DNA of 35,515 bases from Akkermansiaceae bacterium (GTDB taxonomy: Bacteria > Verrucomicrobiota > Verrucomicrobiia > Verrucomicrobiales > Akkermansiaceae). A model generated the notes under the pieces. The model saw only the letters and a list, made by a program, of their open reading frames with translations. It made no database searches and had not been told where the DNA came from. The stretch spans positions 1 to 35,515 of the forward strand of contig CAISTY010000091.1 in the NCBI GenBank assembly GCA_903888515.1, read 5' to 3'. Both the position numbers and the translations under genes were made by a program. The number at the start of each line of letters is the position of its first letter. The stretch's first letter is position 1. This document shows, piece by piece, positions 1-8,493 of this stretch.

Positions 1-136
1 ATGACCCATGACCCATGACCCATGACCCATGACCCATGACCCATGACCCATGACCCATGACCCATGACCCATGACCCATGACCCATGACCCATGACCCAT
101 GACCCATGACCCATGACCCATGACCCATGACCCATG
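1..136. repeat. Heptanucleotide tandem repeat (ATGACCC)19
   Basis: Nineteen perfect head-to-tail copies of ATGACCC fill bases 1-133, followed by a partial ATG. The array may continue left of the window. Because 7 is not a multiple of 3, the plus strand meets a TGA every 21 bases in every frame. The minus strand (GGGTCAT units) has no stop. The array lies downstream of the uracil-DNA glycosylase gene and is followed by a run of ten G at 146-155. Perfect copies imply recent expansion by slippage. Confidence 0.97.
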
Positions 137-183
137 GCGAAGTCTGGGGGGGGGGAGAGGTGGGCCATCAGGTGGCGGGCGTG

Positions 184-900
184 TTACCAGACGCCTTGAT
201 CCACGAGTTGGCGGGTGGCGGCTTCCGCCCATCCGCGGTTGGCCGCGGGCGAAGCCGGCGAGGGATGCAGAATGCGGCCGCGGCGTGCGGTGGTGCCGAG
301 GGTTTCGGCGGCACGGCGCAGGCGTTCCTCCGCGAAACCGCCGACGCCTATCAGGAATGACGGGCGCATCAGGTCGATCACTTCCGTGAGGTGTTGCATG
401 CATGCCTGCTCCACCGGTGCCATTTCCACGGTGGGGAGTGCGTTGGGAGTTAGGTTTGCGCCGCTCGCACTCATCCACACCAGCGGGCAGAAGTTGAGTA
501 CGAAGTGGTCATGGAAAAACGCTGAGGCGGTGCCGAAGCGTTGCGCGAAAAGCCCCCACAGGCGGCGACCGCTCACTTCGGAGCGTTGGCAATGGAATCC
601 CTCGACCGGGCGTTTGGCATGTTCGGTAGCCGGCTTGCCGACCGGTTCCTCGATGCCCATCCAATCGCGGACGGCGGTGACTTCGCCGAAGGGCACGCCG
701 GTTTGCACCATGCCGAAGGGTCCCGGATTCATGCCGAGAAACAACACGCGCTTGGTTCCGCTGCCGAAGTTCTCCAGATACCGCCGGTAAGGTTGCCACG
801 CGTAGTCGAGCGGCCGATAGACACAGGACACCGGGGCGGAGAATTCAAGATCCCGCAGAGCGTCTGCTAGATTGCGGGTCGATGCGAGCAATGCCTTCAT
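184..900 (-). CDS. SMUG1-type uracil-DNA glycosylase
   Basis: The 238-residue protein should remove uracil and oxidised pyrimidines from DNA as the first step of base excision repair. Both active-site motifs of the SMUG1 branch are present: GMNPGPFGM at residues 56-64 and HPSPASPAANRGW at 212-224. Between them lie the SMUG-typical stretches VPFGEVTAVRDWMGI (69-83) and EVSGRRLWGLF (108-118). Length matches bacterial SMUG homologues. The ATG at 900 lies 41 bases after the stop of the M23 peptidase gene, and six co-oriented genes run from accB to here, so co-transcription with the upstream genes is possible. No truncation or missing catalytic residue is visible. Family assignment is firm; exact substrate range is inferred. 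Confidence 0.92.
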   Translation of the reverse strand: MKALLASTRNLADALRDLEFSAPVSCVYRPLDYAWQPYRRYLENFGSGTKRVLFLGMNPGPFGMVQTGVPFGEVTAVRDWMGIEEPVGKPATEHAKRPVEGFHCQRSEVSGRRLWGLFAQRFGTASAFFHDHFVLNFCPLVWMSASGANLTPNALPTVEMAPVEQACMQHLTEVIDLMRPSFLIGVGGFAEERLRRAAETLGTTARRGRILHPSPASPAANRGWAEAATRQLVDQGVW

Positions 901-941
901 GGTGATCTCACATGCGGTGCGGGCCAGTCATGCAGTCCGTT

Positions 942-1607
942 TCAGAGGCCTTTGAAACCCTTGTATTCCTGATAGGTTCCGGTCGGCACGGGCACCGGGC
1001 GCCACTCGCGGTTGAGGCGGCGGTATTGGTTGATGAACTGGGTGGGGTCCGCCCAGTGGTCCAGATCGGTGGGCGCGTTGTTGCGCAGCATGCCGATCGT
1101 GATGTCGTGGCGGATTTCGAAATGCAGGTGCGCCGGATACATGCCGGAGTTGTGGCCCAGCGTGCCGATTTGCTGGCCACGTTTGACGACTTGCCCGGTG
1201 GTAACCATGATCTTGTCGAGGTGGCCATTGAGGGCATCGATGAATTTCACCAATCCCGAGGATGGCACCCGATAGGCATGGCGGGTGATCACGACGTTGC
1301 CCCAACCTCCCTGCACGTTGTGTGCGAAGGTGACGATGCCGTCGGCGATGGCGTAAACAGGATCGCCGAGATCGCTATTGCCGCCGGCGCGGCCATTCCA
1401 GTCCTCGCCAAAGTGCTGGGGTGCCCGCAAGCGCAACCCGCGCGACTTGTAGTAACCCTCGGCGTTGGGTTTCCCAACCGGAAAATCAAAACCGTCGGCC
1501 AGATTCACCTGCACATTCTGGGCCATGGCATCCAGCGCCACGGCCCAGCTAACAGCCGTCAGCCATGCCGTGATTTTTTTCCACCGGGATTTCCGCACAT
1601 GCGCCAT
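942..1607 (-). CDS. Secreted M23-family (LytM) metallopeptidase
   Basis: A 221-residue predicted exported peptidase of the zinc M23 family, whose members usually cleave peptidoglycan cross-links. I chose the ATG at 1607 because it gives a standard signal peptide: a basic start with RKSRWKK, a hydrophobic run, and a likely cut after DAMA. An in-frame ATG at 1658 would add 17 residues with no signal-peptide character. Candidate zinc ligands are His65 and Asp69 (HFGED) and the HLH motif (His160, His162), with His129 as a further conserved histidine. The usual glycine-rich beta core follows (GDPVYAIADGIV). It sits between the sugar-nucleotide pyrophosphorylase and the glycosylase genes on the same strand. 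Both H-x3-D and HxH motifs are intact, so activity rather than a LytM-regulator role is likely. Confidence 0.87.
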   Translation of the reverse strand: MAHVRKSRWKKITAWLTAVSWAVALDAMAQNVQVNLADGFDFPVGKPNAEGYYKSRGLRLRAPQHFGEDWNGRAGGNSDLGDPVYAIADGIVTFAHNVQGGWGNVVITRHAYRVPSSGLVKFIDALNGHLDKIMVTTGQVVKRGQQIGTLGHNSGMYPAHLHFEIRHDITIGMLRNNAPTDLDHWADPTQFINQYRRLNREWRPVPVPTGTYQEYKGFKGL

Positions 1608-1693
1608 CGGCAAGAGTCCATCGTCCGCAGACCTGCGCCGCAAGCCCAAAAAAACCATGAAAAGATTGATGATTCACATGACTTGACAATCTT

Positions 1694-2650
1694 TCACAAG
1701 TCCGCGTGCTGATAGCAGCCGCTCACGGATTGTCCCGAGCACACGATGCAGGCGTCGAGCACCGCGTCCCCGGAGATCCGGCTGCCGGCCCACAGGATCG
1801 AATCGCGGACGATGGCACCGGACGCCACCACCGCACCGGGGCCGACGATCGAATTTTCCACGATGGCGCCGGTTTCGATGTGCGCATGCGGGTGGATGGC
1901 CGGGCCGAGGGAGAGTTGGCGGTGTGCTAACAGATAGGACTGCCGGTCTCCCAGATCGAGCCAGGCACCTTCATCCAGCACGACGGCACCGAGTTGGTAT
2001 TTTGCGGCGAGGGTGAGGAACGCGGGAATGACGGAGACTATTTCGCCTGCGGGCAACAGTTCGAGAAAGTCGGGGTTCACACAGTAGATTCCGGAAAACA
2101 CGTGGCTTCCATCGGCCCGGCCAAGACGGCGGCGGATGTCGGTGACGCGGCTGCGCGAAGCGTCGAGCGCGATGTGTTTGGCATGGCCCTCCGAACGCAA
2201 TGCCAGCGTAACGGGGAGACCGGAGGCCTTGTGAGCCGCGATGAGTTTTGCCAAAGGAAGGGTGGAGAAAATGTCACCGTTGTGCACCAGCAGGGGATCC
2301 CTGCCGATCCACGCGGCGATGTTTTTCAGGCCTCCGCCGGTTTCTAACAATATCGGCTCGTGAAACAGGGCGACCTCGTTTCCTTCCCAATCCCGCATGA
2401 TTGCGGGTTGGCCGTTGACTCCGGTGACGGCGGGTTGGCCGGTGACCGGCGGGTTGCCGAAATCGCTCCACGCCTGTGCCAGGTGGTGGGTGTTGATGGC
2501 GAAGTGCCGGATGCCGGCGCCGACGCATGAACTCATCGCCCATGCGGCGAGCGGGCGGTGATACAAGGGCACCAGCGGTTTGGGCAAGTGATCGGTGAGC
2601 GGGCGCAAACGAGTGCCGAGTCCTGCGCCAAGAATGAATGCCTTGTTCAC
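1694..2650 (-). CDS. NTP-transferase (NDP-sugar pyrophosphorylase) with left-handed beta-helix tail
   Basis: A 318-residue nucleotidyltransferase that should join a sugar 1-phosphate to NTP. The GTG at 2650 is the likely start because the signature loop GAGLGTRLRPLTDHLPKPLVP follows within ten residues; an ATG at 2758 would add 36 unrelated residues and overlap thiE. LLETGGGLKN and HNGDIFS match the MurNAc-1-phosphate uridylyltransferase / mannose-1-phosphate guanylyltransferase branch. The last 65 or so residues form hexapeptide-like repeats (for example IETGAIVENSIVGPGAVV), a left-handed beta-helix absent from small MurU enzymes. The segment VTGQPAVTGVNGQPA comes from short GC-rich near-repeats at about 2403-2458, which look like a local expansion in a surface loop. 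Sugar substrate cannot be told from sequence. Confidence 0.86.
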   Translation of the reverse strand: MNKAFILGAGLGTRLRPLTDHLPKPLVPLYHRPLAAWAMSSCVGAGIRHFAINTHHLAQAWSDFGNPPVTGQPAVTGVNGQPAIMRDWEGNEVALFHEPILLETGGGLKNIAAWIGRDPLLVHNGDIFSTLPLAKLIAAHKASGLPVTLALRSEGHAKHIALDASRSRVTDIRRRLGRADGSHVFSGIYCVNPDFLELLPAGEIVSVIPAFLTLAAKYQLGAVVLDEGAWLDLGDRQSYLLAHRQLSLGPAIHPHAHIETGAIVENSIVGPGAVVASGAIVRDSILWAGSRISGDAVLDACIVCSGQSVSGCYQHADL

Positions 2651-2741
2651 GGAGTTGCTTTGGCGTGTGGAAATGAAGTATGCAACCTGAAAACCGGAAT
2701 GCTGTTTTTCACGGCGGCAAACAGGGACAACGGCGGGTCCA

Positions 2742-3395
2742 TCATGGGGAACCGGCAACGCCCGGCTGAATCATCGCGCGTGCTTCGCGGGTGGCGGCGA
2801 GCACATCCCGGGCTAACAGAAGGTCCGAGACGATCACGACGCGCCGGGTCCCGGCGGCGAGCACGCATGTTAGATTGGATCGTTTGATCCCGCCGATGCA
2901 GAAGGCCGGGATGTGCCGCCCGACCTCGCGCTCCATGGCCGCGATGTCCTGCAACCCGATGGCGGGACGACCGGCCTTGGTGGGGGTGGCAAACAACGGT
3001 CCGAATCCGATGTAATCAAATCCCTCGACCAGCGCGGCGCGGGCCTGGTCAAGCGAATGGGTGGAACGGCCGATGATTCTATCAGGACCGATGATGAGCC
3101 GGGCAGCGGCCAGCGTGCCATCGTCCTGGCCGAGGTGGACGCCATCGGCGCCGATTTCCGCAGCGAGCGCGGGGTGGTCGTTGAGGATGAACGGCACGCC
3201 CGCGGCGCGGCACAGCGGCAGCAGGGACTCCCCAACACGCCGGATGGTGGCGGCCGGCTGGTTCTTCGCGCGGAGTTGCAGCAAATCGACACCACCAGCT
3301 AACAAATCGCTGGTGACGGACACGGCGTCCGGTTCGGAGACGTAGCCGAGATCGAGAATGCCGTAGAGGAGTAGGTCATGGGTTATTAATTTCAT
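2742..3395 (-). CDS. thiE: Thiamine-phosphate synthase
   Basis: A 217-residue TIM-barrel enzyme that joins the hydroxymethylpyrimidine diphosphate and thiazole phosphate halves of thiamine. Diagnostic stretches are LLQLRAK, ILNDHPALAAEIGADGVHLGQDD, the GRSTHS loop, YIGFGPLFATPTK and the phosphate-binding IGGI. The ATG at 3395 (MKLITHDLL) is preferred over the ATG at 3422. The nine extra codons of the longer form are translated palindromic repeat sequence at 3396-3446. No other thiamine genes are nearby, so its position after accC may be incidental. The final PGVAGSP looks like an ordinary disordered tail. Confidence 0.92.
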   Translation of the reverse strand: MKLITHDLLLYGILDLGYVSEPDAVSVTSDLLAGGVDLLQLRAKNQPAATIRRVGESLLPLCRAAGVPFILNDHPALAAEIGADGVHLGQDDGTLAAARLIIGPDRIIGRSTHSLDQARAALVEGFDYIGFGPLFATPTKAGRPAIGLQDIAAMEREVGRHIPAFCIGGIKRSNLTCVLAAGTRRVVIVSDLLLARDVLAATREARAMIQPGVAGSP

Positions 3396-3446
3396 AAGTC
3401 CTATAAGTCTTATAGGTCCCATGGGACTTATAGGTCACATGGGACG
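3396..3446. repeat. Nested palindromic repeat between accC and thiE
   Basis: CCTATAAG-T-CTTATAGG (3400-3416) is a perfect 17-base palindrome. It runs into a second perfect palindrome, GTCCCATGGGAC (3416-3427), followed by a further TTATAGGTC and CATGGGAC copy. It is AT-richer than its surroundings and fills the gap between accC and thiE. It may form an RNA hairpin in an accC-thiE transcript. From general knowledge such CCTATAAG/CCCATGGG palindromes recur in this phylum, but only this copy is visible here. Confidence 0.85.
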
Positions 3447-3458
3447 AATGGCCTCCGC

Positions 3459-4811
3459 TCACCTTGCACGTTCTTCCAGGAAGCGTGCGATCCATCCGAT
3501 GTTGTAGGTGCCACGAATGAAATCCGGATGGGAGATGATTTCCAGTTGGAAGGGAATGGTGGTTTTGATGCCGCGAATGGTGAACTCAGCGAGGGCGCGC
3601 CGCATGCGGGCGATGGCGATCTCGCGGGTGGACGCCGTGACGATGAGCTTGGCGATCAACGAATCATAGTGTGGCAAAACGGTGTAGCCGGAATAGACGT
3701 GGGTGTCCACACGCACACCCTTGCCGCCGGGGGCATACCATAACTCGATGGTACCGGGGCTGGGAGCAAAATCATGGAACGGATCCTCGGCATTGATGCG
3801 ACACTCGATCGCATGACCGCGCGCCATGGCCTGCAGGACATGATGGGACATCACCTCGCCGGCGGCAATACGGATTTGTTCCTTGACCAAGTCGCAGCCC
3901 ATGACCTCCTCGGTGATCGGGTGCTCGACCTGGATGCGCGTGTTCATCTCCATGAAATAAAAATTCCCACCCGTATCATCGACGAGGTATTCGATGGTGC
4001 CGGCGTTCTGATAGCCGATGTTGCGGATGAGGTTTACGGAAGCCTCGCCCATGCGGGCACGGAGTTCCGGTGTGAGCAGCGGCGAGGGACATTCCTCGAT
4101 GATCTTCTGGTTGCGGCGTTGCAGCGAGCAATCACGCTCGCCGAGATGCACGAAGTTGCCGTGGGAATCGCCGAAGACCTGGAACTCGACGTGGTGCGGG
4201 TTGACTACGAGCTTTTCGAGATAACAACTGCCATTGCCGAAACACACGATGGCCTCACTGGAAGCGGCTTGAAACAACGCAATGAAATCCTCCGCTTTGA
4301 AACACGGGCGCATGCCCCTCCCCCCCCCTCCGGCAGTGGCCTTGATCATCACTGGAAAACCGATTTCCCGCGCTTTCCCGAGGGCGGTCTCGGCATCCGG
4401 CATGATGTCGGATCCGGGAGTCACGGGCACACCATTGGCGAGCGCGGTGGCGCGGGCGGTGGCCTTGTCGCCCATCATGGAGATGATCCTGGCGGATGGA
4501 CCGATGAAGGCGATGCCCGAGGCCTCGCAGATTTCGGCGAAGCGCGCGTTTTCCGCTAGAAAACCATAACCCGGATGGATGGCGTCCGCACCGGTGATCT
4601 CCGCCGCCGCAAAAATGCGGTCCATTTTCAGATAGGACTCCTTGCTTGATGCCGGGCCGATACAGACCGCCTGATCGGCAAATTGCACATGCATTGAATC
4701 GACATCCGCCTCGGAATAAACGGCGATGGATTCCACATTGAGTTCGCGGCAGGCGCGGATGATGCGGAGGGCGATTTCACCGCGATTGGCGACCAGAACG
4801 CGCTTGAACAT
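3459..4811 (-). CDS. accC: Acetyl-CoA carboxylase, biotin carboxylase subunit
   Basis: A 450-residue ATP-grasp enzyme that carboxylates biotin on AccB, the first half-reaction of acetyl-CoA carboxylase in fatty acid synthesis. The start at 4811 (MFKRVLVANRGEIALR) is the canonical N-terminus; the open frame upstream to 4865 is not needed. Key features are the glycine-rich ATP loop ATAGGGGRGMR, the HVEFQVFGD and ERDCSLQRRNQK segments, the MEMNTRIQVEHPITE catalytic stretch and the NAEDP motif near the C-terminus. Length equals that of the family. The glycine loop contains a run of eight C on the plus strand at about 4321, a possible slippage site, but the frame is intact. It follows accB by 50 bases, so the two form an accBC operon. 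Confidence 0.96.
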   Translation of the reverse strand: MFKRVLVANRGEIALRIIRACRELNVESIAVYSEADVDSMHVQFADQAVCIGPASSKESYLKMDRIFAAAEITGADAIHPGYGFLAENARFAEICEASGIAFIGPSARIISMMGDKATARATALANGVPVTPGSDIMPDAETALGKAREIGFPVMIKATAGGGGRGMRPCFKAEDFIALFQAASSEAIVCFGNGSCYLEKLVVNPHHVEFQVFGDSHGNFVHLGERDCSLQRRNQKIIEECPSPLLTPELRARMGEASVNLIRNIGYQNAGTIEYLVDDTGGNFYFMEMNTRIQVEHPITEEVMGCDLVKEQIRIAAGEVMSHHVLQAMARGHAIECRINAEDPFHDFAPSPGTIELWYAPGGKGVRVDTHVYSGYTVLPHYDSLIAKLIVTASTREIAIARMRRALAEFTIRGIKTTIPFQLEIISHPDFIRGTYNIGWIARFLEERAR

Positions 4812-4861
4812 GGCGGAGGGAGCGAAGATTGTGGATAGAGGATCAAAGACCCGTGGGTTCC

Positions 4862-5302
4862 TCACTGGAGGCGGAAAAGGACATCGCCGTATTGCACGGG
4901 AGCGCCGTTCCTGGCGACGATCGCAGTGATGACGCCGGCCTGTTCGGCTTTGATTTCATTCATGACCTTCATGGCCTCGATGATACAGACCGTCTGGCCG
5001 ATGGAAACGGTGGAACCGATTTCAATGAGATCGGGAGCATCCGGCGCGGGTTTCAAATAGAACGTGCCAACCATCGGCGAGGTGATTTCACCGCCTGTCG
5101 CGGCCGGGACGGCAACGGGCGGAGCGGCGGCGGCTGAAGTGGGGGCGGCGGCAGATGGCAGGCTGGCGAGAAGACTGCGGAGCTGATCCACGTCAGCACC
5201 TTTTTTCAGCTTGAGGTGAAAATCCTTCTTGGTGAGATCGAAGAGCGTGAGTCCGTGCTCATTCATGAGTTCTACGATGCGACGGATTTCCTGGAGGTCC
5301 AC
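4862..5302 (-). CDS. accB: Biotin carboxyl carrier protein of acetyl-CoA carboxylase
   Basis: A 146-residue carrier whose biotinyl-lysine shuttles carboxyl groups from AccC to the carboxyltransferase. I chose the GTG at 5302 because VDLQEIRRIVELMNEHGLTLFDL is the normal AccB N-terminus and gives normal length; the open frame to 5515 adds 71 low-quality residues. Order: N-terminal helical region, Ala/Pro-rich linker (AAAPTSAAAAPPVAVPAA), then the biotinyl domain with EAMKVMNE, in which Lys112 is the biotinylation site. It is the first gene of the accBC operon. Its start faces trmB across about 190 bases, which should hold both promoters. Confidence 0.95.
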   Translation of the reverse strand: MDLQEIRRIVELMNEHGLTLFDLTKKDFHLKLKKGADVDQLRSLLASLPSAAAPTSAAAAPPVAVPAATGGEITSPMVGTFYLKPAPDAPDLIEIGSTVSIGQTVCIIEAMKVMNEIKAEQAGVITAIVARNGAPVQYGDVLFRLQ

Positions 5303-5492
5303 GGTGCGAGAAAGGGTTGGATGCTGGTTGAGGGAAAGCGCCAGACGGGCCACGCCGCGCGCGCTCGAAGCGCATAGGAATGGGGCGGGAACGTCAAGCG
5401 GAAAGGGTCGGGGTGGTGGACTTGCCCAGCCCTCATGATCGGATGATCCGTGATTGCGGATTGCAAAAGGCAGCTTACAAACACGGCGGACC

Positions 5493-6134
5493 ATGAACAC
5501 ACCAGCACTCAACATCCTGCCACGGCCGGCGATGGACGGGGAATTCGTGCCTGCGGATTATTTCCGGAAGCTGGAGCGCCGGGAGATTTGCCGTGACGAC
5601 AGGCCGCTGGAGGTGGACTTGGGCTGTGGTGACGGCTCGTTTCTGTTGGAAATGGCGCGGCATTATCCGGAACGGGATTTTCTGGGAGTGGAGCGATTGT
5701 TAGGACGGGCGCGCAAGGTTTGCAGGAAACTGAGCCGGCACCGCCTTGGAAACGCACGGGTGTTGCGGCTGGAAAGCCGGTATGTCATCGAGTGGTTGCT
5801 ACCGGAAGCAGCGGTTTCCCGGGTGCATCTGCTGTGCCCCGATCCCTGGCCGAAGACGCGCCACCATCGGCGCAGGCTGGTGCAAACGGAGTTTCTAACG
5901 GCCGTACGGCGGGTGCTGGTGCCGGGAGGCGAGTTTCTTTTCATGACCGATCACGAGGAGTATTTCCGCTGGACGGAGGAAAAAATCGCGGTCTTCGGGA
6001 AATTCGAGCGACTGGCGTGGGATGACGATGCGTTTTTCTATCCGAAATCCGATTTCCAACAACTCTGGGAAGGCACGGGCAAACCGATGTGGCGGCTGCG
6101 CTGCCGCAAGTGTGAGGTTCGTGACGAGTTATGA
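5493..6134 (+). CDS. trmB: tRNA (guanine-N7-)-methyltransferase
   Basis: A 213-residue SAM-dependent methyltransferase that makes m7G46 in the variable loop of tRNA. Evidence is the SAM-binding motif EVDLGCGDGSFLLEMA, the following FLGVER, and the TrmB signature CPDPWPKTRHHRRRLVQ, with the conserved C-terminal TDHEEYF and a typical final aromatic/basic stretch. The ATG at 5493 is preferred over one at 5454, whose extra 13 residues have no family support. Divergent from accB. No operon partner is obvious: the next gene starts 256 bases downstream. Confidence 0.93.
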   Translation: MNTPALNILPRPAMDGEFVPADYFRKLERREICRDDRPLEVDLGCGDGSFLLEMARHYPERDFLGVERLLGRARKVCRKLSRHRLGNARVLRLESRYVIEWLLPEAAVSRVHLLCPDPWPKTRHHRRRLVQTEFLTAVRRVLVPGGEFLFMTDHEEYFRWTEEKIAVFGKFERLAWDDDAFFYPKSDFQQLWEGTGKPMWRLRCRKCEVRDEL

Positions 6135-6390
6135 GTCATACCGCGCGACCGCGCGACAATTCCGGAGATTCTGCTTGACGGCGGCATGCCGGGGACCATT
6201 CTTCCCTTCCCGCATTTACCGAATCCTTCGCAAATCATGGCAAGTATGTATAGCATTAGAGGCACCCACGTCCGCACCGGCGGCACTCATCCTTGCTCCC
6301 GAACTCAGGTCCGCACATCGGCTTTCGCATGCGCGTGAGCCCGCCAGGCGATTTACTAGCAGAAACCGCTATCCTGCCCGCTTGCCAAAC

Positions 6391-8493
6391 ATGCTTGAAT
6401 CCCTATTAACACCTGAAATCGTGGCCGTGTTGGGCGCGTCCCGCAACCCCGGCAAAGTCGGTCACGCCTTTGTAGCCAACCTGATCAAGAGCGCTTTCAA
6501 AGGCACCATTGTCCCGGTCAATCCCGAAGCCGACGAAATCCTCGGCCTGAAATGCTACAAGAGTCTGGAGGAATTCGGCGGCAAGATTGATCTGAGCATC
6601 ATCGTGGTGCCACCGAGATTCGTGAAGGACGCGATCCAAAAGTCGGCCAACGCGGGGGCCAAACAGATCATCATTATCACGGCCGGTTTCAAGGAAGTGG
6701 GTGAGGAAGGCGCGAAAGACGAAGAGGAAATCGCGCAACTCTGCCGTTCGCTGGGGATGCGGCTCATGGGGCCGAATTGCCTGGGAGTGCTCAACACGCA
6801 TCACCAGATGAATGCCACCTTCGCCCCGGCGCTGCCGCCGCCCGGCGGGATTTCGCTCATCTCCCAGTCCGGCGCACTCTGCGTGGCCATCCTTGATTGG
6901 GCCAGCAAGCAAAAGCTGGGCATGAGCAAGGTGTTCAGCATCGGCAACAAGGCCGACCTGAACGAAGCGGATTTTCTCCAGATGCTGGGTGAGGACAAGC
7001 AAACCGCAGTCGTCGCCTGCTATTTGGAAAGCATCACCGAGGGCAACCGGTTCCTGCGTGTCGCCGAAGAAGTCGCCTCCATCAAGCCGGTGGTTGTCCT
7101 CAAAGTCGGCGTCACCTCGGCGGGTGCGAAGGCCGCCTCGTCCCACACCGGCAGTCTGGCAGGTGCCGATATCGCCTACGGTGCCGCGTTCAAACGCTCC
7201 GGCATCATTCGGGCCGAGAATTTCGAGGCCTTGTTTGATTATGCCCTGGCTTTCGCCACGCAACCGATGCCACTCGGGAATCGCGTCGCGGTCATCACCA
7301 ACGCCGGCGGCCCGGGCATCATGGCCGCCGACAGCGCGGAAATGTGCGGCCTCAAAATGGTTGCGCCGAGCGATGCCACCAAAGCCAAGTTGCGGGAATT
7401 CCTTCCCGCTGCCGCCTCGTTCAGCAATCCGATAGATGTGCTGGGCGATGCGGAACCCGACCGCTACATCAAGAGTTTCGAACTGGCCCAGAACGACGAT
7501 GCCATAGATGCCATTGTGGTGGTGGTCACGCCGCAAAACATGACCGCACCACTGCAACTGGCGAAGCAACTCGCGGTGGCGCACCAAGGGAAAAAACCGT
7601 TGCTGACCGCATTCATGGGTGGTGGCGACGTGGAGCAAGCGAAGGCCAAACTCATGGCGCTGGGCATCCCGAATTACCCATCACCCGATCGCGCGATGGG
7701 TGCGCTGCGGGCGATGTGCGACTACAACGCGTGGCGGCGGCGCCCGCCACGCATCGTCACCCGCTTTCCGGTCAACCGCCGGCGCGTCGACCGCGTCCTC
7801 CAGATGCATCTCCGCACCGGCCAGCTCCAGATGGGAGAGGTGGAAGCGAAGGAAATCCTGCGCGCCTACAATTTCAATGTGTTAGACGGCAATCTGGCCA
7901 GGACGGCGGATGAGGCGGTGGAAATCGCCGAGCGCCTCGGTTATCCGCTGGTGCTGAAGGTTTCATCGCCGGACATCATTCACAAGTCCGACTTCGGCGG
8001 CGTGCGTCTCAACCTGGCCAACGCCGAGCAGGTGCGCGATGCCTTTGATTTGATGATGCTGCGGATTCAAGGGCACGCACCCAAGGCCAGCATCCGCGGT
8101 GCTTTCGTCGAGAAGATGGGACAGCGAGGCCGCGAGGTCATTCTCGGCATGACCCGCGACCCGCAGTTCGGCCCGATGTTGATGTTCGGCCTGGGAGGTA
8201 TTTTCGTCGAGGTCATGAAGGACGTGACGTTTCACCTGGCACCCATCACCGCCGAGGAAGCGATGCAGATGTTGAAGGGCACGCGTTCCTATGCGCTGCT
8301 GGAAGGGGCGCGCGGGCAGGCACCCGTGGACCTGTTAGCCATTGCCGGCGCACTGCAACGCATCAGCCAGTTGACCACCGATTACGAGGAAATCAGCGAA
8401 TTGGATATCAATCCGTTCATCGTCGGACCCGTCGGCATGCAGCCGTATGTGGCCGATGCCCGCATGACTTTGACTGCCGCAGGAGATAAATAA
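6391..8493 (+). CDS. Acyl-CoA synthetase, NDP-forming (fused alpha and beta chains)
   Basis: A 700-residue enzyme of the ADP-forming acetyl/acyl-CoA synthetase family, which interconverts acyl-CoA + NDP + Pi with acid + NTP + CoA. The ATG at 6391 gives the usual start (MLESLLTPEIVAVLGASRNPGKVG), a CoA-binding Rossmann domain. A succinyl-CoA-ligase-like domain follows with SHTGSLAGAD; His252 in SHTG is the expected phosphohistidine, which argues for real catalysis rather than a Pat-type regulatory relic. The C-terminal ATP-grasp domain begins near residue 490 (YPLVLKVSSPDIIHKSDFGGV). The open frame upstream to 6022 overlaps trmB and is not part of the protein. Its TAA overlaps the ATG of the next gene by one base, so the two are translationally coupled. 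Substrate acid is not determinable. Confidence 0.93.
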   Translation: MLESLLTPEIVAVLGASRNPGKVGHAFVANLIKSAFKGTIVPVNPEADEILGLKCYKSLEEFGGKIDLSIIVVPPRFVKDAIQKSANAGAKQIIIITAGFKEVGEEGAKDEEEIAQLCRSLGMRLMGPNCLGVLNTHHQMNATFAPALPPPGGISLISQSGALCVAILDWASKQKLGMSKVFSIGNKADLNEADFLQMLGEDKQTAVVACYLESITEGNRFLRVAEEVASIKPVVVLKVGVTSAGAKAASSHTGSLAGADIAYGAAFKRSGIIRAENFEALFDYALAFATQPMPLGNRVAVITNAGGPGIMAADSAEMCGLKMVAPSDATKAKLREFLPAAASFSNPIDVLGDAEPDRYIKSFELAQNDDAIDAIVVVVTPQNMTAPLQLAKQLAVAHQGKKPLLTAFMGGGDVEQAKAKLMALGIPNYPSPDRAMGALRAMCDYNAWRRRPPRIVTRFPVNRRRVDRVLQMHLRTGQLQMGEVEAKEILRAYNFNVLDGNLARTADEAVEIAERLGYPLVLKVSSPDIIHKSDFGGVRLNLANAEQVRDAFDLMMLRIQGHAPKASIRGAFVEKMGQRGREVILGMTRDPQFGPMLMFGLGGIFVEVMKDVTFHLAPITAEEAMQMLKGTRSYALLEGARGQAPVDLLAIAGALQRISQLTTDYEEISELDINPFIVGPVGMQPYVADARMTLTAAGDK
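8481..8485 (+). promoter_or_regulatory. Shine-Dalgarno site for the CoA-transferase-GNAT gene
   Basis: AGGAG lies seven bases before the ATG at 8493, inside the end of the synthetase gene. Together with the one-base stop/start overlap it supports coupled translation. Most other starts in the window lack a clear Shine-Dalgarno sequence. Confidence 0.7.

Noticed and set aside
1..136. CRISPR array
   Set aside because: The units are seven bases with no spacers, and no cas genes are present; it is a simple satellite.
4316..4330. Frameshift at the C-rich run in accC
   Set aside because: The run encodes the normal ATP-binding glycine loop and the frame is continuous on both sides.
6170..6260. Promoter ahead of the acyl-CoA synthetase gene (TTGACG at 6175 and TATAGC near 6249)
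   Set aside because: No well-spaced partner box could be found for either hexamer, so no promoter is claimed.
6406..7638. Long minus-strand open frame opposite the acyl-CoA synthetase
   Set aside because: Antisense shadow of a strongly conserved gene; composition rich in His/Arg/Gly as expected for a shadow.
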